Positions 46,629-58,152 of a stretch of DNA of 64,000 bases are shown here, piece after piece. The notes beneath the pieces were generated by a model, which was not told where the DNA came from, searched no databases, and was given only the letters and a program-made list of their open reading frames with translations. Origin of the DNA: Quercus robur (lineage: Eukaryota; Streptophyta; Magnoliopsida; Fagales; Fagaceae). Each line of letters begins with the position of its first letter. Within the stretch, counting starts at the first letter, position 1. A program made the position numbers and the translations under genes. Location of the stretch: positions 83,597,862 through 83,661,861 of the forward strand of contig NC_065535.1 of assembly GCF_932294415.1 (NCBI RefSeq), in the 5' to 3' direction.

Positions 46629-47860
46629 TGTTAGTAAATGAAAGTGATTCACACCACAGATACACCCTTATGCATTTGATCATACCCACAAAAATATGGG
46701 TTGTTTCATAATAGGATGCCATTGTTTAGTGAAGGGTTGTAACTTGTAATCCTTGAGAGAGACTTAATCCTTCACTAGGCCTAGGATTATGACTTTAATG
46801 GAAGGAAGGGCACTTCTATAAATAGGAAGGATCTTAGAGCATTGATACCAATTCTCAGTCCCCTACCAACTTCCTTTCGTATGTGATCATCAGTGTCATG
46901 ATGAATCGGTATCTTTAATTGTCTGGATGTCTACACATGCATGTGATTGCTATTGTAGAAACCATTGGGCTCAAAATTAGAATGGTGCTGGCAAAACATG
47001 GTTTTTTTTTTTTTTTTTGGTAAAACAAAAGTAATCATTTGGATCATAGACAAGAGTCTATCGATTGTTCTCGGTATGAAAGCAAGCGAAAAGACGTGTT
47101 CACAAAATGAGGCTGAACTAGAAGAAAAAAAAAGAAAAAGAAAAGAAAAGAAAGGGTCCCCTGTGTTTAATCAGTTGGTAGCCTCATGTGTGCAATGACA
47201 AATACCTGACTTGATGCTTGTCGTGAAGTTGGATCAATTAATAGATTTTGGCCTAATTCTGAAGGGGCACATTGGTAGACGATGAAACAGATATTCAAAT
47301 GTCTGCAAAGCCCCCAAAGTATGAAATTATGTTTTGGATTAAGAAATCTAGAGATACTAGGTAGACTGAAGTAGATTTTTGTAGAAAATGGTAAGTATTC
47401 CCATTTGGTGGATTGGCAGTTTCTTGGTTAAGCAAGAAATAGAGTTGTGTTGCGAAATATATAATGAAAATTGAGTATATAGCTTGCAACGTTGATTTGT
47501 GTTTCTTGGTTATGTTTCTTGCAAGTATTAATGAAAATTATGTTTCTTGGTTAATACAACAGTAGGGCAAATATTAAAACCATAATATGATATCATGTTA
47601 TGGTGTGTGCTCAAGTGAGAAATGTTAGTAAATAAGGATGATCACACACCATTAACACAATACACCCTATAATGTATTTTATAATCCTTGACCCTGAGAG
47701 AGACACAACCCTTTACTAGGGTTTAATTTTGACTTTTCATGAAAGTATGTAAACACTTCTATAATAGGAGTGATCTTAGAACATTCAGACCAATTCTTAT
47801 TCAACTCAAACTTTTCTCGGTATGTACACCACACCAACCACTCTTGCCGGATCATCTTTC
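46629..47860. repeat. Diverged direct repeats, perhaps LTRs of a decayed element
   Basis: 46629-46880 and 47624-47850 match in the same order: GTTAGTAAATNA, TACACCCTNTATG..., TAATCCTTGA, GAGAGAGAC, CTTCTATAA(A)TAGGA, GATCTTAGA(G/A)CATT, CCAATTCT. A TATA-like TATAAATAGG is included in the first copy. About 740 bases lie between them, without any recognisable domain. A small LTR-type element is the simplest reading. The ends and target site could not be fixed. Confidence 0.5.
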
Positions 47861-48360
47861 TGTGTCTTGGACCAATAGAGAAGGGAAAAAAACTTGTGCA
47901 TTTACACACACTTGAGTCTTTATAATTGATTTAAAATCATGTGTAATATACGGTGCAAAATAAACACATCCATTAAAGAAATATATATATACACAACATT
48001 TGAAAAGGCCAACTGCCAAGTAGCCCTATTACTCGAGAATGATTCAAGACCACTAGAGATGTACACGCCACCTTTGAAGAGGATCAAGATTTCTTTGTAA
48101 AGAAAGAAAATCAGACAGGAACATTCCGCGGATTGATTATATTAGTGCAGGCCAAGATAGTATACGACTTGTGCAGATGTGATCTATAACATGGCTAGGA
48201 TACGTGTTTGAATTGGTGTCCTAATGGGGCCCTTTATGTTTTATATGATTTTCCAGCTTTTGACTAACCATAAAGTTCTTTGAACGCACAATTTCTTCAA
48301 ATTGTCGTTATATATATATATATAAATTATTTTTCCATGTGAATTTAATATCTTTTTACA
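47861..48360. other. Intergenic
   Basis: Plain AT-rich sequence with two short TA runs (47977-47988 and 48309-48322). Nothing else is seen. Confidence 0.5.
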
Positions 48361-48776
48361 AGCCATGTATATATTTAAAAATACCGTATAGTTGTGTATT
48401 TTTAATTTTCAATAAGCACATTTTTGGAAATAGACACTTTTTTTTATTCAATAGGCACATTTTCGGTCAATAGACATCTTTTGATAAATCCAATATAAAG
48501 GGTTATAACATTTCAATAGGCACTTTTTGATATATCCAATTTGAAGGATCATGACTTTTTTTCTTTTTTTTTTTTGGATAGGTGGATTATGACTTTTCAA
48601 TAGACACTTTTTGGTGTATATATTACAACCTATCTTACATATACCTATGTATATAACACGAATTAAACTAGAGACGCAATATTCAGTCTCTTATTCATTT
48701 CCATAAAAAACTAATAAATAATACAACATTTCTTTCTTTTGCCTAACTAATTAAACTTTGTGTTATTTCTTTCAAT

Positions 48777-48823
<47 letters not shown>

Positions 48824-49484
48824 GTATTTAATTTCATGCATTTTTGCTGACTTCTCCAACTTTTTTTTTCCTTCTTGAAACTCATCCTCTACCCTATTTC
48901 CATGCATTGCACGGGTTAGTAACCAGTAAACGTTTTGACTTTTTGTACGTTAATCACTCCTTATTGTGCCACGTGGCTATATAAATTTATGCTAGGTATA
49001 TATTTAAAAATATTGAATAGTTGTGCCTTTCATTTTTCAATGGGCACATTTTTGGTCAATAAACACTTTTTTCATTCAATAGGCACATTTTGGTATATCT
49101 AATATGAATGGTTATAAAGTTTCAATAGACACCTTTTGGTATATCCAATTTAAAGGGTTATAACATTTCAATAGACACATTTTGGTATATATTAGAACCT
49201 ATCTTATATATACCTATATATACAATACAAATTAAACTAGAGACACAATATTCTATTTCTTATTCCTTCCCACAAAAAACTAATAAATGAAAAAACATTG
49301 CTTTCTTCTACCTAACTAATAAAACTTTGTGCTATTTCTTTCAATGTCTTTTTTTAATTTTTTAATTTTTTAATTTTTTTATTTTGTGCATTTTTGCTTA
49401 CTACTCCAACTCAAAAATATTGATTTTTTTTCCTTGAAACTCATTCAATAGTTATTAACGTGTATCGCACAGGTTAGCAACTAC
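48361..49484. repeat. Two diverged head-to-tail copies of a roughly 500-bp repeat
   Basis: Copy A is about 48361-48920 and copy B about 48990-49484. Shared words in order: TATATATTTAAAAATA, ATAGTTGTG, AATAGGCACATTTT, GGGTTATAACATTTCAATAG, ATTAAACTAGAGAC, AAAAACTAATAAAT and CATTTTTGCT. Each copy ends in a version of GCACGGGTTAGTAAC (48908 and 49470), the inverse of the motif at 45218. Copy A is enlarged by TA and GTAT microsatellites (48779-48827). No coding capacity is seen. Confidence 0.7.
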
Positions 49485-50898
49485 TTCACTTATAAAGCAA
49501 TTATTCTCCAAGGAATTGTCTTCTTCCACCAATCAAGCTTTCTGTTATAGTTTAGTTGCCAGAGCCAGAGGAGCACCCTGCCTGTACTCTCCTTGTCATA
49601 TTTCTGTTCTTCTCTGTCCATGTGCATTGCATGTGTCATTTTCTAGGGGAAAAAAGGAGCATGGATAATAGAATTGACAATTAAGCACCGAAAAATAAGT
49701 TCATATGGATTTTATAAACCTTTGTCCGTCGGTGACTATATGGTTGATAGTATAAGGTCCAACGCACAATATCAGACATTCTAAAACAGAGATATTCTTA
49801 TTATTTTTTTTTTAAAAAAAATAATAATAAAACCCAGAGTTTGCCTCTAGGATCCCACACTAGAAACAAATTCACCAAACGTGGAACCGTGACTTTTTTC
49901 TTCTTTTGAAATTTTAACATTTCATGGAAAAAATATGCTTACTATGAGTTATGGTTTTTTATCCTTAGCTTTGATGTTTATGGATGTTTACACGTCTAGA
50001 TCCATATATTTATAGAGGTTTACACGTGTAGATTCATAGAGTGACAATCTATACGTTGTTAATACTTAATAATATTATAACATATAGAGATACCACTTGA
50101 TCCAAAATGTTTAAATTTATGAATTTAGGCTTACTATATTATATTAATAACTCACTCTTTTCATTATATATTATTCAATATGAAATTTTACTCACATTAT
50201 ATGGCAAACAAATAAATCGTTCTCGCTCCCTTTTGCTTATGTGGTTTTCTTACACCAGTGTGTCATCTACGAGCCTTGCATAAGCCATCAATGGAAGTTA
50301 CATGTCAACACTGCACACTTATCTATGGGAATCTAGTCCACACATCTATATTCAATGGAGCCTCACACCTCACCATGATCTAGCACCATTAACAATACTC
50401 TTTTGTGGGCCTTTTTCCAAGATCATTTTTGTGGGCCCTAGAGGCTTGCCCTGTCCTCAATCCAATTGTGGAAAGAATCTTAAACACCTTGCCACCTTTG
50501 CTATACAGCACCACAAGTTTTGATACTAGTTGTTGGGGAGATAACACCTTTGTGAGACTCCAATTGAGTTTCTACCAAAAAAAGACTCTAATTGAGAGGT
50601 TAATATAACATATGAGAACGCTACTTGACCTAAAAAGCTTAAGCTTATAGGTTTGGTCCCGATTATGTTATACCAATCACTCACTCTTATTATTATTATT
50701 TAATGCAAAATTTTATTCACATGTGTCTACCCAATATGTTCTTTAGATTTCTTGTTCAATTTCTTCTTGATAATTTATCGATTTGTTTGTTCATGCCTTT
50801 CTTCTTTAACGTCACAATTGCATGAATCTTTTTAGAGTCACAATTGCATGAACTTTATAACATAATTAGTAATATTTGTGATATGTTTTATTTAAAAA
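49485..50898. other. Gene-free, dispersed repeats
   Basis: It contains the AAGCTTAAGCTT palindromic repeat relative at about 50583-50683 and an older relative near 50060-50160. A C-rich block at 50280-50530 is open in two frames but shows no known domain and no homology that can be named. Confidence 0.4.
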
Positions 50899-51198
50899 AT
50901 GGATATTAACAATACTAAATCTGAAAATAATTTTGAGCAAGTTAAATCTGCAGGTTTTGAGGATTTTGAGACATCTCAAACTATAAGTGAGCAAGTTAAA
51001 TATGAGAGTTCAGTTTCAAACAAGTTTGCAAGTTTTAAGAATTCTGAGATATCTCAAATTAAAAGTGAGCAAGTTCAATCTGAAAGTTCAGTAAACGTGG
51101 GAGCAGTTTCAAACAAATTATCCAACACCAAGAAGTCTTTCACATTAAGATTTAAGAGGTTTAAAGAAGACCTAGCTAGTTGCATGCAAGTGAACTGA
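50899..51198 (+). CDS. Small hypothetical ORF with an internal repeat
   Basis: A 99-codon frame from an ATG, in AT-rich DNA. The product is polar and mostly Ser/Glu/Lys/Asn. It contains three imperfect copies of a 28-30 residue unit around I(S/K)SEQV(K/Q)xES, with SEISQIKSEQVQSESSV the clearest, and ends in a basic SFTLRFKRFKEDLASCM. No domain is recognised. It may be the 5' exon of an unseen gene, part of a repeat, or chance. The regular unit is the only argument for coding. Confidence 0.25.
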   Translation: MDINNTKSENNFEQVKSAGFEDFETSQTISEQVKYESSVSNKFASFKNSEISQIKSEQVQSESSVNVGAVSNKLSNTKKSFTLRFKRFKEDLASCMQVN

Positions 51199-51280
51199 AT
51201 TTCCTCTCTAAGCAAACTTGTAAGATGCTTAAACAAAAAAAAGAGATTATTATTATTATTTTTGATAATAAAAACAGTAA

Positions 51281-51354
51281 GCATTGGAAGGAGGGCTTGA
51301 ACCTCTGACCTCGTGGTTAACAGCCACACACTCTAACCAATTGAGTTTTAACCA
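51281..51354 (-). pseudogene. tRNA-Asn(GTT)-like pseudogene or SINE head
   Basis: On the minus strand, ACTCAATTGGTTAGAGTGTG, then GCTGTTAACCAC, then GAGGTTCAAGCCCTCC reproduces the D arm, the anticodon arm with GTT, and the T arm of plant tRNA-Asn. Both internal pol III boxes are present, and D-arm pairing is kept through paired changes (ACTC/GAGT). The acceptor stem does not pair (5' side ATGGTTA, 3' side CCAATGC). A run of A-rich TTATTATTA-type sequence lies next to the 3' side on this strand. It is therefore a dead tRNA copy or the head of a tRNA-derived SINE, not a working tRNA gene. Confidence 0.72.
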
Positions 51355-52211
51355 TAGTTGTTAGTATTATATGATATGCAATACATATTTTATTGTATAC
51401 ATTCGTATAGGTTTAAAATGAGTTTTTTTTTTTTTTTTTTTGGGTTAAAATTTATGATTTTACTTGATTTAAACAAGTTGTTAGACTTTTTTAACACAAA
51501 ATTATTGGGAAACTAAATTGAGTCTAATAAAATAGCTAGTCCACGAGTTTATTTTCCTCCCTTCTCTTTTTCCTACAAAATTTAGACTATACTCATAACA
51601 TTCACTTTTATATTGACAAATTTATTTTCTATGCTATTAATAATGTTTTAGATGAAAATGTAATTATTTTTTATTTTGTTATTATTATTATGAGTCTAAA
51701 AAGCTAGAATGCCAAGAAAAAATACAAAGAAAAAATTATTAGAAAAAAAAATATTGATAATAATGAAGAAAATGTCCATGAAAAAATAATTTTGCAAGAT
51801 GCTGAACATGATGATAACATTGACTTAGATGATTTTTTTTTTTTTTTTTTGAGAAGAAGATGAAGTTGATTAGCTAAGATGATGAAAAGTTCTTATTATT
51901 TTGTTTCATATATTAGGTATTATCACTTTTGAGTTTAATCAATTTGAACATGCATGTTATACACATAAGTTGATTTGATTTATTTAGTTAGTTTTGTTAA
52001 ATTTTATTGCATAAGTAATGATTATATTGGTCATTAGTTGAATATATTTCGAATTTATAATGAATATACCTTTATATATATATATAATTATTTTATAATT
52101 TTATTAGATGTTTGTATATCTTACGATACACGATTCGATACGATACACAATATAGAAAAATAAAAAATCGATTCACAAATCACAATACAATTCACGATTT
52201 AACAACTATGG
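51352..52211. mobile_element. TIR element with CCATAGTTGTTA ends
   Basis: CCATAGTTGTTA at the left and TAACAACTATGG at the right are exact inverse complements. Inner words match in inverse orientation (TATTGTATAC; ATTGTATTGTG). Inside, 51700-51870 is a Lys/Asp/Glu-rich broken frame with an acidic tail like that at the C-terminus of hAT transposases, which is only a suggestion. The target duplication is not clear (TTTTAA versus CTTTAAC). Confidence 0.55.
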
Positions 52212-53454
52212 CTTTAACAATGCAAGAGTAAAATTAGAACAACTGTGAGGAGGAAGAAGAAGATAAAAGAGATTGAGAGAAAGGATAAGAGAGAGAAAAC
52301 GAAAATTTTCTATATTTCTTGCATAAATGAATTATACTTTGTATTGACTATTTATAGCCGTCGATTACAAAGTATCTCGCAGATAGATTAAAAGGTCTAA
52401 TCTAAGAAACTTTGGACTGAAACATAATCCAATAATGAATTCAAGATTCTGTAAGAAACTTTTGCTTAGACTTGTAAGATGCTTAAACAAGAAATAAGAG
52501 ATTATGTTTGTTTGATGTGACTATGTTGGTGTTTCATTGGATAGCTTGTAAAATGTCATATTATAAAATGTTTTATTGGAATATTGAGTGTCTAGTTCTT
52601 CACTATATACACAAGCTTTTCTTTTCAAGTATATTTCTTATTTTAGCTAGTAGTATGCTCATGTGATGCATGATTTAATTAAAAATTATATGCACATAAA
52701 AATTAATTATATATAAATAAAAGAAAATATTTTAATATATAGTTTCACTTAAATAATTTATGTATTTTAATAATTAATGAACCTCATGTCAAAAATACAT
52801 TAATTTTATGATGTGCACTATATATAGCCACTTGATATAAGCATGAGTTGTAGTGTGTAAATTATACTATATTAAAATATAAATTCTGATATATGATCAA
52901 AATAATTAAAATAATATTAAATTTAATATAAATTACATTAAACTTTTGTTAATAGAATTTTAGTTGGAGCATAATTTATATCTCTTGAAACTTGGATAAT
53001 AAGGTTACCCAGGGTAACTAACTATCCTAATAGTAATAAATTACTTGTTTATTGAGTTAATGATTAATGAGATTGTAGCCACTTATTGCAATTCGCAAAG
53101 AGAAGATAGTCACTTGGTGCAACCACAACTTCAACAACCTAACTTTAATTATATAGAAAAATTTATGAAATATGAAGGCATGATGATGTCAATGTGGTCA
53201 TTCATTTTTAAAATTGCCTTTAACTCCCTAAAAGCTTATATAATTTTGTTTTGTTTTGTTTTTTTCCCCCTTTACCTTAATTTTTAATGTGAAAAAAGAA
53301 TGCAAAAATTTATTATAAAAAAAACCAAAATAAATCTCCTCCTATCTCTTCTCACACTCCTATTTTCTCTCTTCATCTAAAATCTAGAGATGATCAAATG
53401 TCATCTAAAATCCAGAGATTATCAAATATCAAACCACAATGTACCAAGCCTGTA
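52212..53454. other. Gene-free AT-rich region
   Basis: No gene is supported. The sequence is unusually A/T-rich between 52640 and 52980. The frame 53045-53287 has no recognisable domain. Confidence 0.5.
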
Positions 53455-53583
53455 CATCTAAAATAGTAAAATCTAGAGATTGACATCTAAAATCTTGGAT
53501 TAATTTCATCTAAAATAGTAAAATCTAGGGATTGACATCTTAAATTTTGGATTAATTTTCATCTAAAATAGTAAAATCTAAAT
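53455..53583. repeat. Tandem repeat, 52-53 bp unit, about 2.5 copies
   Basis: CATCTAAAATAGTAAAATCT recurs at 53455, 53507 and 53560, with ATTGACATCT and TTGGATTAAT between. A looser related word pair lies at about 53372-53420. Confidence 0.85.
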
Positions 53584-53989
53584 AAATTTATCTTTTTCAT
53601 CATCACTGTTATGCTAAATCAATTTATCAATTCAAAATCAAATAATGCATATTCTTAATGTTATTGGAACATGTTATACGTAAGTAAAATAAATAGAAAG
53701 TAGAAAAAAAAAACATATTCTTAATAAGGAAAATAAATTAAAGAATGCACATGTAAGTAAATAAAATAATGAGAAAAAAAGGAAATGGGTTTACAATTAA
53801 AAAGGTTTTTTTATTATTATTTGTTTTGTCTTGTACAAACTAACCAACATTTAGCAAAATTGACTAAATTTAGGCTGAGGAGGATTAATTGGAGTGATGC
53901 TTACCAGTTAATTAATAAATGATATGAAATAATTTAGACTGAGGAGGATAGAAGTGATTCTTACTAGTTAATTAAACGATATGAAAACA

Positions 53990-54930
53990 AATAATTTATT
54001 CTCGAATATAAAACTTGTTAAAGAGATGTAGAGTTGTTAAAGAGAACTTTTTTTTGTTTTTATTTTTGTTTTTTTTGGAGGGGAATTGTTAAAGAGAAAA
54101 GGTATAAGAAGAAGAAAAAGTAGAATTATTCTCGAATCTAGAATCTGTTGAAGAGAAACAGAGTTTGGTAATCTACTTCTTAAGAATTGTGCTCCATAAT
54201 TGGCTATTTGTTGACCTGTTCATCCAATTGACTTTCTTTGATGAGCTAAGCTGATAAGACTATCAGTCAAGCAGTTATTGGCACCGGTGGTAGTTCTGGT
54301 TGGTTCATTTCCGTTATATTTTTAATAAGTCATGGAAACGAGTGTACTTATTTTATTGGTTAATAATCTAGTTAAATAAAGTTTTTATTAAAAAAAAGTA
54401 ATTAATAATTTTTTTTCATTTCCCATAAAAGTGATGTCAAAACTTTCCTAAAATAGATTGTTAACCAATAGTTTTAAGACACTCGTTAGCATTTTCTATT
54501 TTAATATATGACATTCTAAGATTGGTAGAGTATAACATAGAACACAAAAGTTTGAATAAATAAATTGATTGGTACAGTACAAACTACAAAGTGGAATACA
54601 AAAGTTTGAATAAATAAATTGCAGCCACTCCTCGCGTTTTCAAATTAACTATTTTCCAATCTAGTATCTATTATATATATATAAAAAAATAGATTATTAA
54701 TTAATGTACTTAATTGAGTTAATTCGTAACGAAAAAAAAAAAGGACAAAAAGAAGAAAAAGTTGAATTATTCTCTAATCTAGACACTATTTGAAGAGAAG
54801 CAGAGTTATTAATCTAATTTTAAAACTTTTTGTTCCCCATTTGGCTATTGATTTGCTGACATGTTCTTTCCATCGACTTTTTTTGGTGGTGCTTATGAGA
54901 GTATCAATACTCTGTATGTTTTGGCAATAA
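53990..54930. repeat. Duplicated phytocyanin upstream blocks
   Basis: The word series GAATTATTCTCGAATCTAGA, TTGAAGAGAA(A/G)CAGAGT occurs at about 54120 and 54765, and again at 58360 between the phytocyanin genes. A weaker fourth copy is near 53998. The block TTGGCTATT...CATTGACTTT...GATGAG...TATCAGTCAAGCAG occurs at about 54198, 54848 and 61845. Blocks at 54765-54920 and 61845-61920 sit upstream of the two genes. The copy at 54118-54300 has no gene after it. Confidence 0.65.
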
Positions 54931-55290
54931 TTTTTTTTAGAAAATGATTTTTTTTTTTTTTTTTTTTTTTTTAAAGTATATTTTCTATAAAAATATCTTA
55001 TTTTTCTATATTTGGTAGTAACCTTAAATAAATTTAAAAATATTCTCTAAAATTCTTTTATTTAGCTTGCTATGAGATGAAGTTATTTTCTAAAAAATTT
55101 TAGTAGATAACAATTTCTAAAATTAAGCTATACCTTTTTCTATTAACCAAATATAATTTTCCTTTAACTCATTTTTTTCTAATACAACTAAACACAAAAA
55201 ACTATATTTAGACAATTTTCAATTAGCACATGTACAGCCAGCCATTAAAATCGCTAAACTACTCCCCGCAATATTGGTAGATTTCCTATT

Positions 55291-55300
55291 ATTATATAGT
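55291..55300 (+). promoter_or_regulatory. Candidate TATA box, phytocyanin gene 1
   Basis: ATTATATAGT lies 163 bases before the start codon. It occupies the same place as the TATATAG inside the palindrome of the sister gene, and flanking sequence (TTGGTAGATTTCCTATT) is shared. Confidence 0.6.
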
Positions 55301-55463
55301 ATCTAACTATAATAACGCATTTACCCGAACCAAAAAAGAAAAAAGAAAAAAAAGAACGCGAGCCCTTTAAAGCCAGACACAATCTCTGAGACCTAGAAAG
55401 CCAGAAACACACAGAAGAGAATATCAGGGTGACCAGAATCACTGAGAACACACATAGATCAAG

Positions 55464-58035
55464 ATGGCCAAACAAATGAGCATGACAATTCTTCTTGTTG
55501 TTGTTCTAACTGCAGTAGCAGCAGTGGTAAAGGTAACAGAAGCCGCTACTTATGTGGTAGGAGATAGCAGCGGTTGGATCGTTCCTATGAACAATCCAGC
55601 CTTTTACACAACCTGGACTTCAGGGAAAAGTTTTTCCGTTGGTGATGTTCTAGGTAAGCTCCTCTACATGTACAAAACCACCTAATTCTACCAGAGCTTT
55701 TCATAAATTTTATTGGGTTTTAATTGATTTGGACTCTTTCAATTCATTTGCACTAATTCTATCATCTTAGACACTATAAAGTTTAGCATTGAGCCATTTT
55801 ATTATGTACCACAAGTTTATAATGATCACTTTTACCTGTGACGGTTCTAGGAATTTTTTCCAAAATATTCCTTAAGAAACATAAATTACACAATCTAATA
55901 AAAAAAGAAATTCATATATTGACCAAAAAAAATGCGAATACATAAAATTTATAATTGTCTTCTACGAGTTTTTATATTTTAAAATCATTGTATGATAGTT
56001 TCATTATCAATGCTACAAGCTAAATCTCTTGCATAGGAGATGAATCTTGGGTATGTGATTTTCTTATCAAATATTTGTCTATAATTCTAGTAAAAGAATA
56101 AACAAAAAACTATAAGTTCATTTGAATATTAATAAAATTATTAATTATTGTTGTTTAGTTTTTTTTATTAATTTGTTTGTCTTTTATAAACTATAATTTG
56201 TTATATTGTTGTTTCATTAATTATAAAATTATTAATTGTTGTTTAGCTTAACATAATTTAATTTGTTTGTCTTTTATTATGTATTGGTTAATTAAATTAT
56301 TAATTATTGTTTATTAGTTGCTTCCCCCAATTAAATATTGGTTAATTAAATTATTGTTTATTAGTTGCACTAGCACACACCCCATGTGCATTTACTTCCC
56401 CCAATTTAAATATCCCACCCCAGCCCCATACCCCCCATCCATCCCCCACTCAACAGACAAGCCTTATGGCCCCTAATCACAATAGCCGATCAGATAAATT
56501 CACAATCATAAATCATAATACACTAAAAGACAATTAATTGTATCTCACCAACACCAACACCAACACCAACGGATAAAGCCAAAAACAGAGGCAAATATTA
56601 ATAAAGTTATAAATTAAAGCAATAACCCAATTACAGTTCAAAGAGAAAAAGAGAGAGAAGTTAAGTGTAAAGATGAAATACCTTGAGGTTGAGGGAGTAG
56701 GGAGGCCTGAGGCTGAGGGGCGGCGCTGTTGGGCAGCACGTCGAGGTGAGAAAGACCGATCTCCGATCCGATGTGTTTTGCTGTTTTGGAGCTCGAGTTT
56801 GAGGCCTGATCTCCGTCCGTTGGTTGTTGTTGTCCGTTGGTTTTTTTTTTTTTTTTTGAGAATCTATGGGTTTGCTACCATAAGTAATTTGTTGAGTTTG
56901 CTTTACCCTTTTTTTTTATTTTTTTTTTTAGATTGGGTTTGCTTTACCATCTGTTGTTTAGGATTGATGTTGGACTTTTTTTTTTTTTTCATAGTGGGCT
57001 TACTCTGTTACAATTTTTATTTATTTATTTTTATTTTTAGATTTTAGTTCAATTTTTTTTTTTTTTGCTTGAAAGTAGAACAAATAATTTATTTATTTGA
57101 GGGTGTTCCTAATTTTTTTTAAAGGGTACACAAATAAATTTTTTTAATTATTATATATAATTTTTTTTTTTCAGGTCAGGGTGTTCTTGGAAATACCCTG
57201 GACTGAACGAGACGCTGCTACTGACTTTTACCCTTTAAAAATTAATAGTGATGTATTTTAGTTCCTATAAAAACTTTAAAATGATTGATTTTAATACCTA
57301 ACAAATTTAAACCAATAGCTTTTAATCCTTTATGTATTTAATAAAGTGATCACTTTAATATTAATTAGGTCTAAAATTTTTCAAAACTAACAAATTTAGT
57401 CTTTAAAGTCAACTTAACCCCTAAACAGTTAGTTATTTTTTTTCAACTATTTTAGGGACTAAATTTAAATTGATATTAGGGATCAAATTAGTTAATTTTT
57501 ATTATTATTTTGCAGTATTTTAGGGATGAGTTTTTATTTATTTATTTCTAGTTTGCGATGAACTCATGATTTATTTATTTATTATTATTTTGCAGTGTTC
57601 AACTTCATGAGTAATGTACACGACGTTGCCACAGTAAGCAGAGCCGATTATGATGCCTGCGCCGTCGACAATACTCTAACCCGTGAAACCACAGGACCAT
57701 ATAACTACACCATCAATTCCACTGGCACCCACTACATCATCTGCACCGTCGCAAATGGTGGTCACTGTTTGGGTGGACAAAAGTTGAGCATTAGCGTCGG
57801 GAACTCCACAAGCGGCACTTCACCGGCATCATCTCCTACAGGATCCCCTACTCCTTCTGGATCCCCTACTTCTCCTACTCCTACTGGATCCCCTACTTCA
57901 CCTTCTGGATCCCCTACTTCACCTTCTGATTCACCGTCATCAACAGAAACACCAGCCGGCAGCTCATCAGCCTCATCTCTTGCAGCTACTTTACCTCTTG
58001 TTTTCATGACCATTGCCTTGGCTTTCTTTTATTAG
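55464..58035 (+). CDS. Stellacyanin-like phytocyanin (blue copper protein), GPI-anchored; copy 1
   Basis: Exons 55464-55653 and 57596-58035 join in phase 1 to give 209 residues. Residues 1-27 are a signal peptide (MTILLVVVLTAVAAVVKVTEA). The plastocyanin-like domain begins TYVVGDSSGWIVP. Copper ligands are His72 (NVHDVATV), Cys113 (HYIIC), His120 (GGHC) and Gln125 (LGGQKL). The axial Gln marks the stellacyanin type. Cys85 and Cys121 form the usual disulfide. The Cys-to-His loop is two residues longer than in classical stellacyanin. After it comes a Ser/Pro/Thr linker with GSPTSPS repeats, likely arabinogalactan-glycosylated, then a hydrophobic tail (LVFMTIALAFFY) for a GPI anchor. Phytocyanins are secreted electron-carrier-like proteins of the plasma membrane and wall. 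The 1942-bp intron contains a transposon absent from copy 2. Confidence 0.93.
55837..57223. mobile_element. Mutator-like insertion in phytocyanin intron
   Basis: ACTTTTACC flanks the block on both sides (55828-55836 and 57224-57232), a perfect 9-bp target duplication. The orthologous place in the sister gene's intron has the motif once (ATCACTTTTACCCCT near 62490) and no insert. The ends (TGTGACGGTTCTAGGAATTT; inverted CAGTAGCAGCGTC ... CCAGGGTATTTCC) show only weak inverted similarity. The inside is AT-rich on the left. A G/C-richer block (56670-56830) could be captured gene sequence. No transposase is seen. Confidence 0.8.
57839..57940 (+). repeat. Coding minisatellite in the phytocyanin linker
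   Basis: GGATCCCCTACTTC(T/A)CCT-type units repeat about five times and encode GSPT(S/P)PS glycomodule repeats. The sister gene lacks the expansion and has a shorter, PPTTPSSSPPPP linker. Confidence 0.8.
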
Positions 58036-58146
58036 TTTTACGTTAGTTTAATTTCTGGCTTGTGTCTCATGTATTAATTAAACTCAGCTTTATTGTTGTG
58101 TGGCTGTTGATAGACCATTAGTTTGATGACATTTGAGCTGTATTTG

Positions 58147-58152
58147 AATAAA
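58147..58152 (+). terminator. Poly(A) signal, phytocyanin gene 1
   Basis: AATAAA, 112 bases after the stop codon, in a context (GTATTTGAATAAAT) shared with gene 2. Confidence 0.6.
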
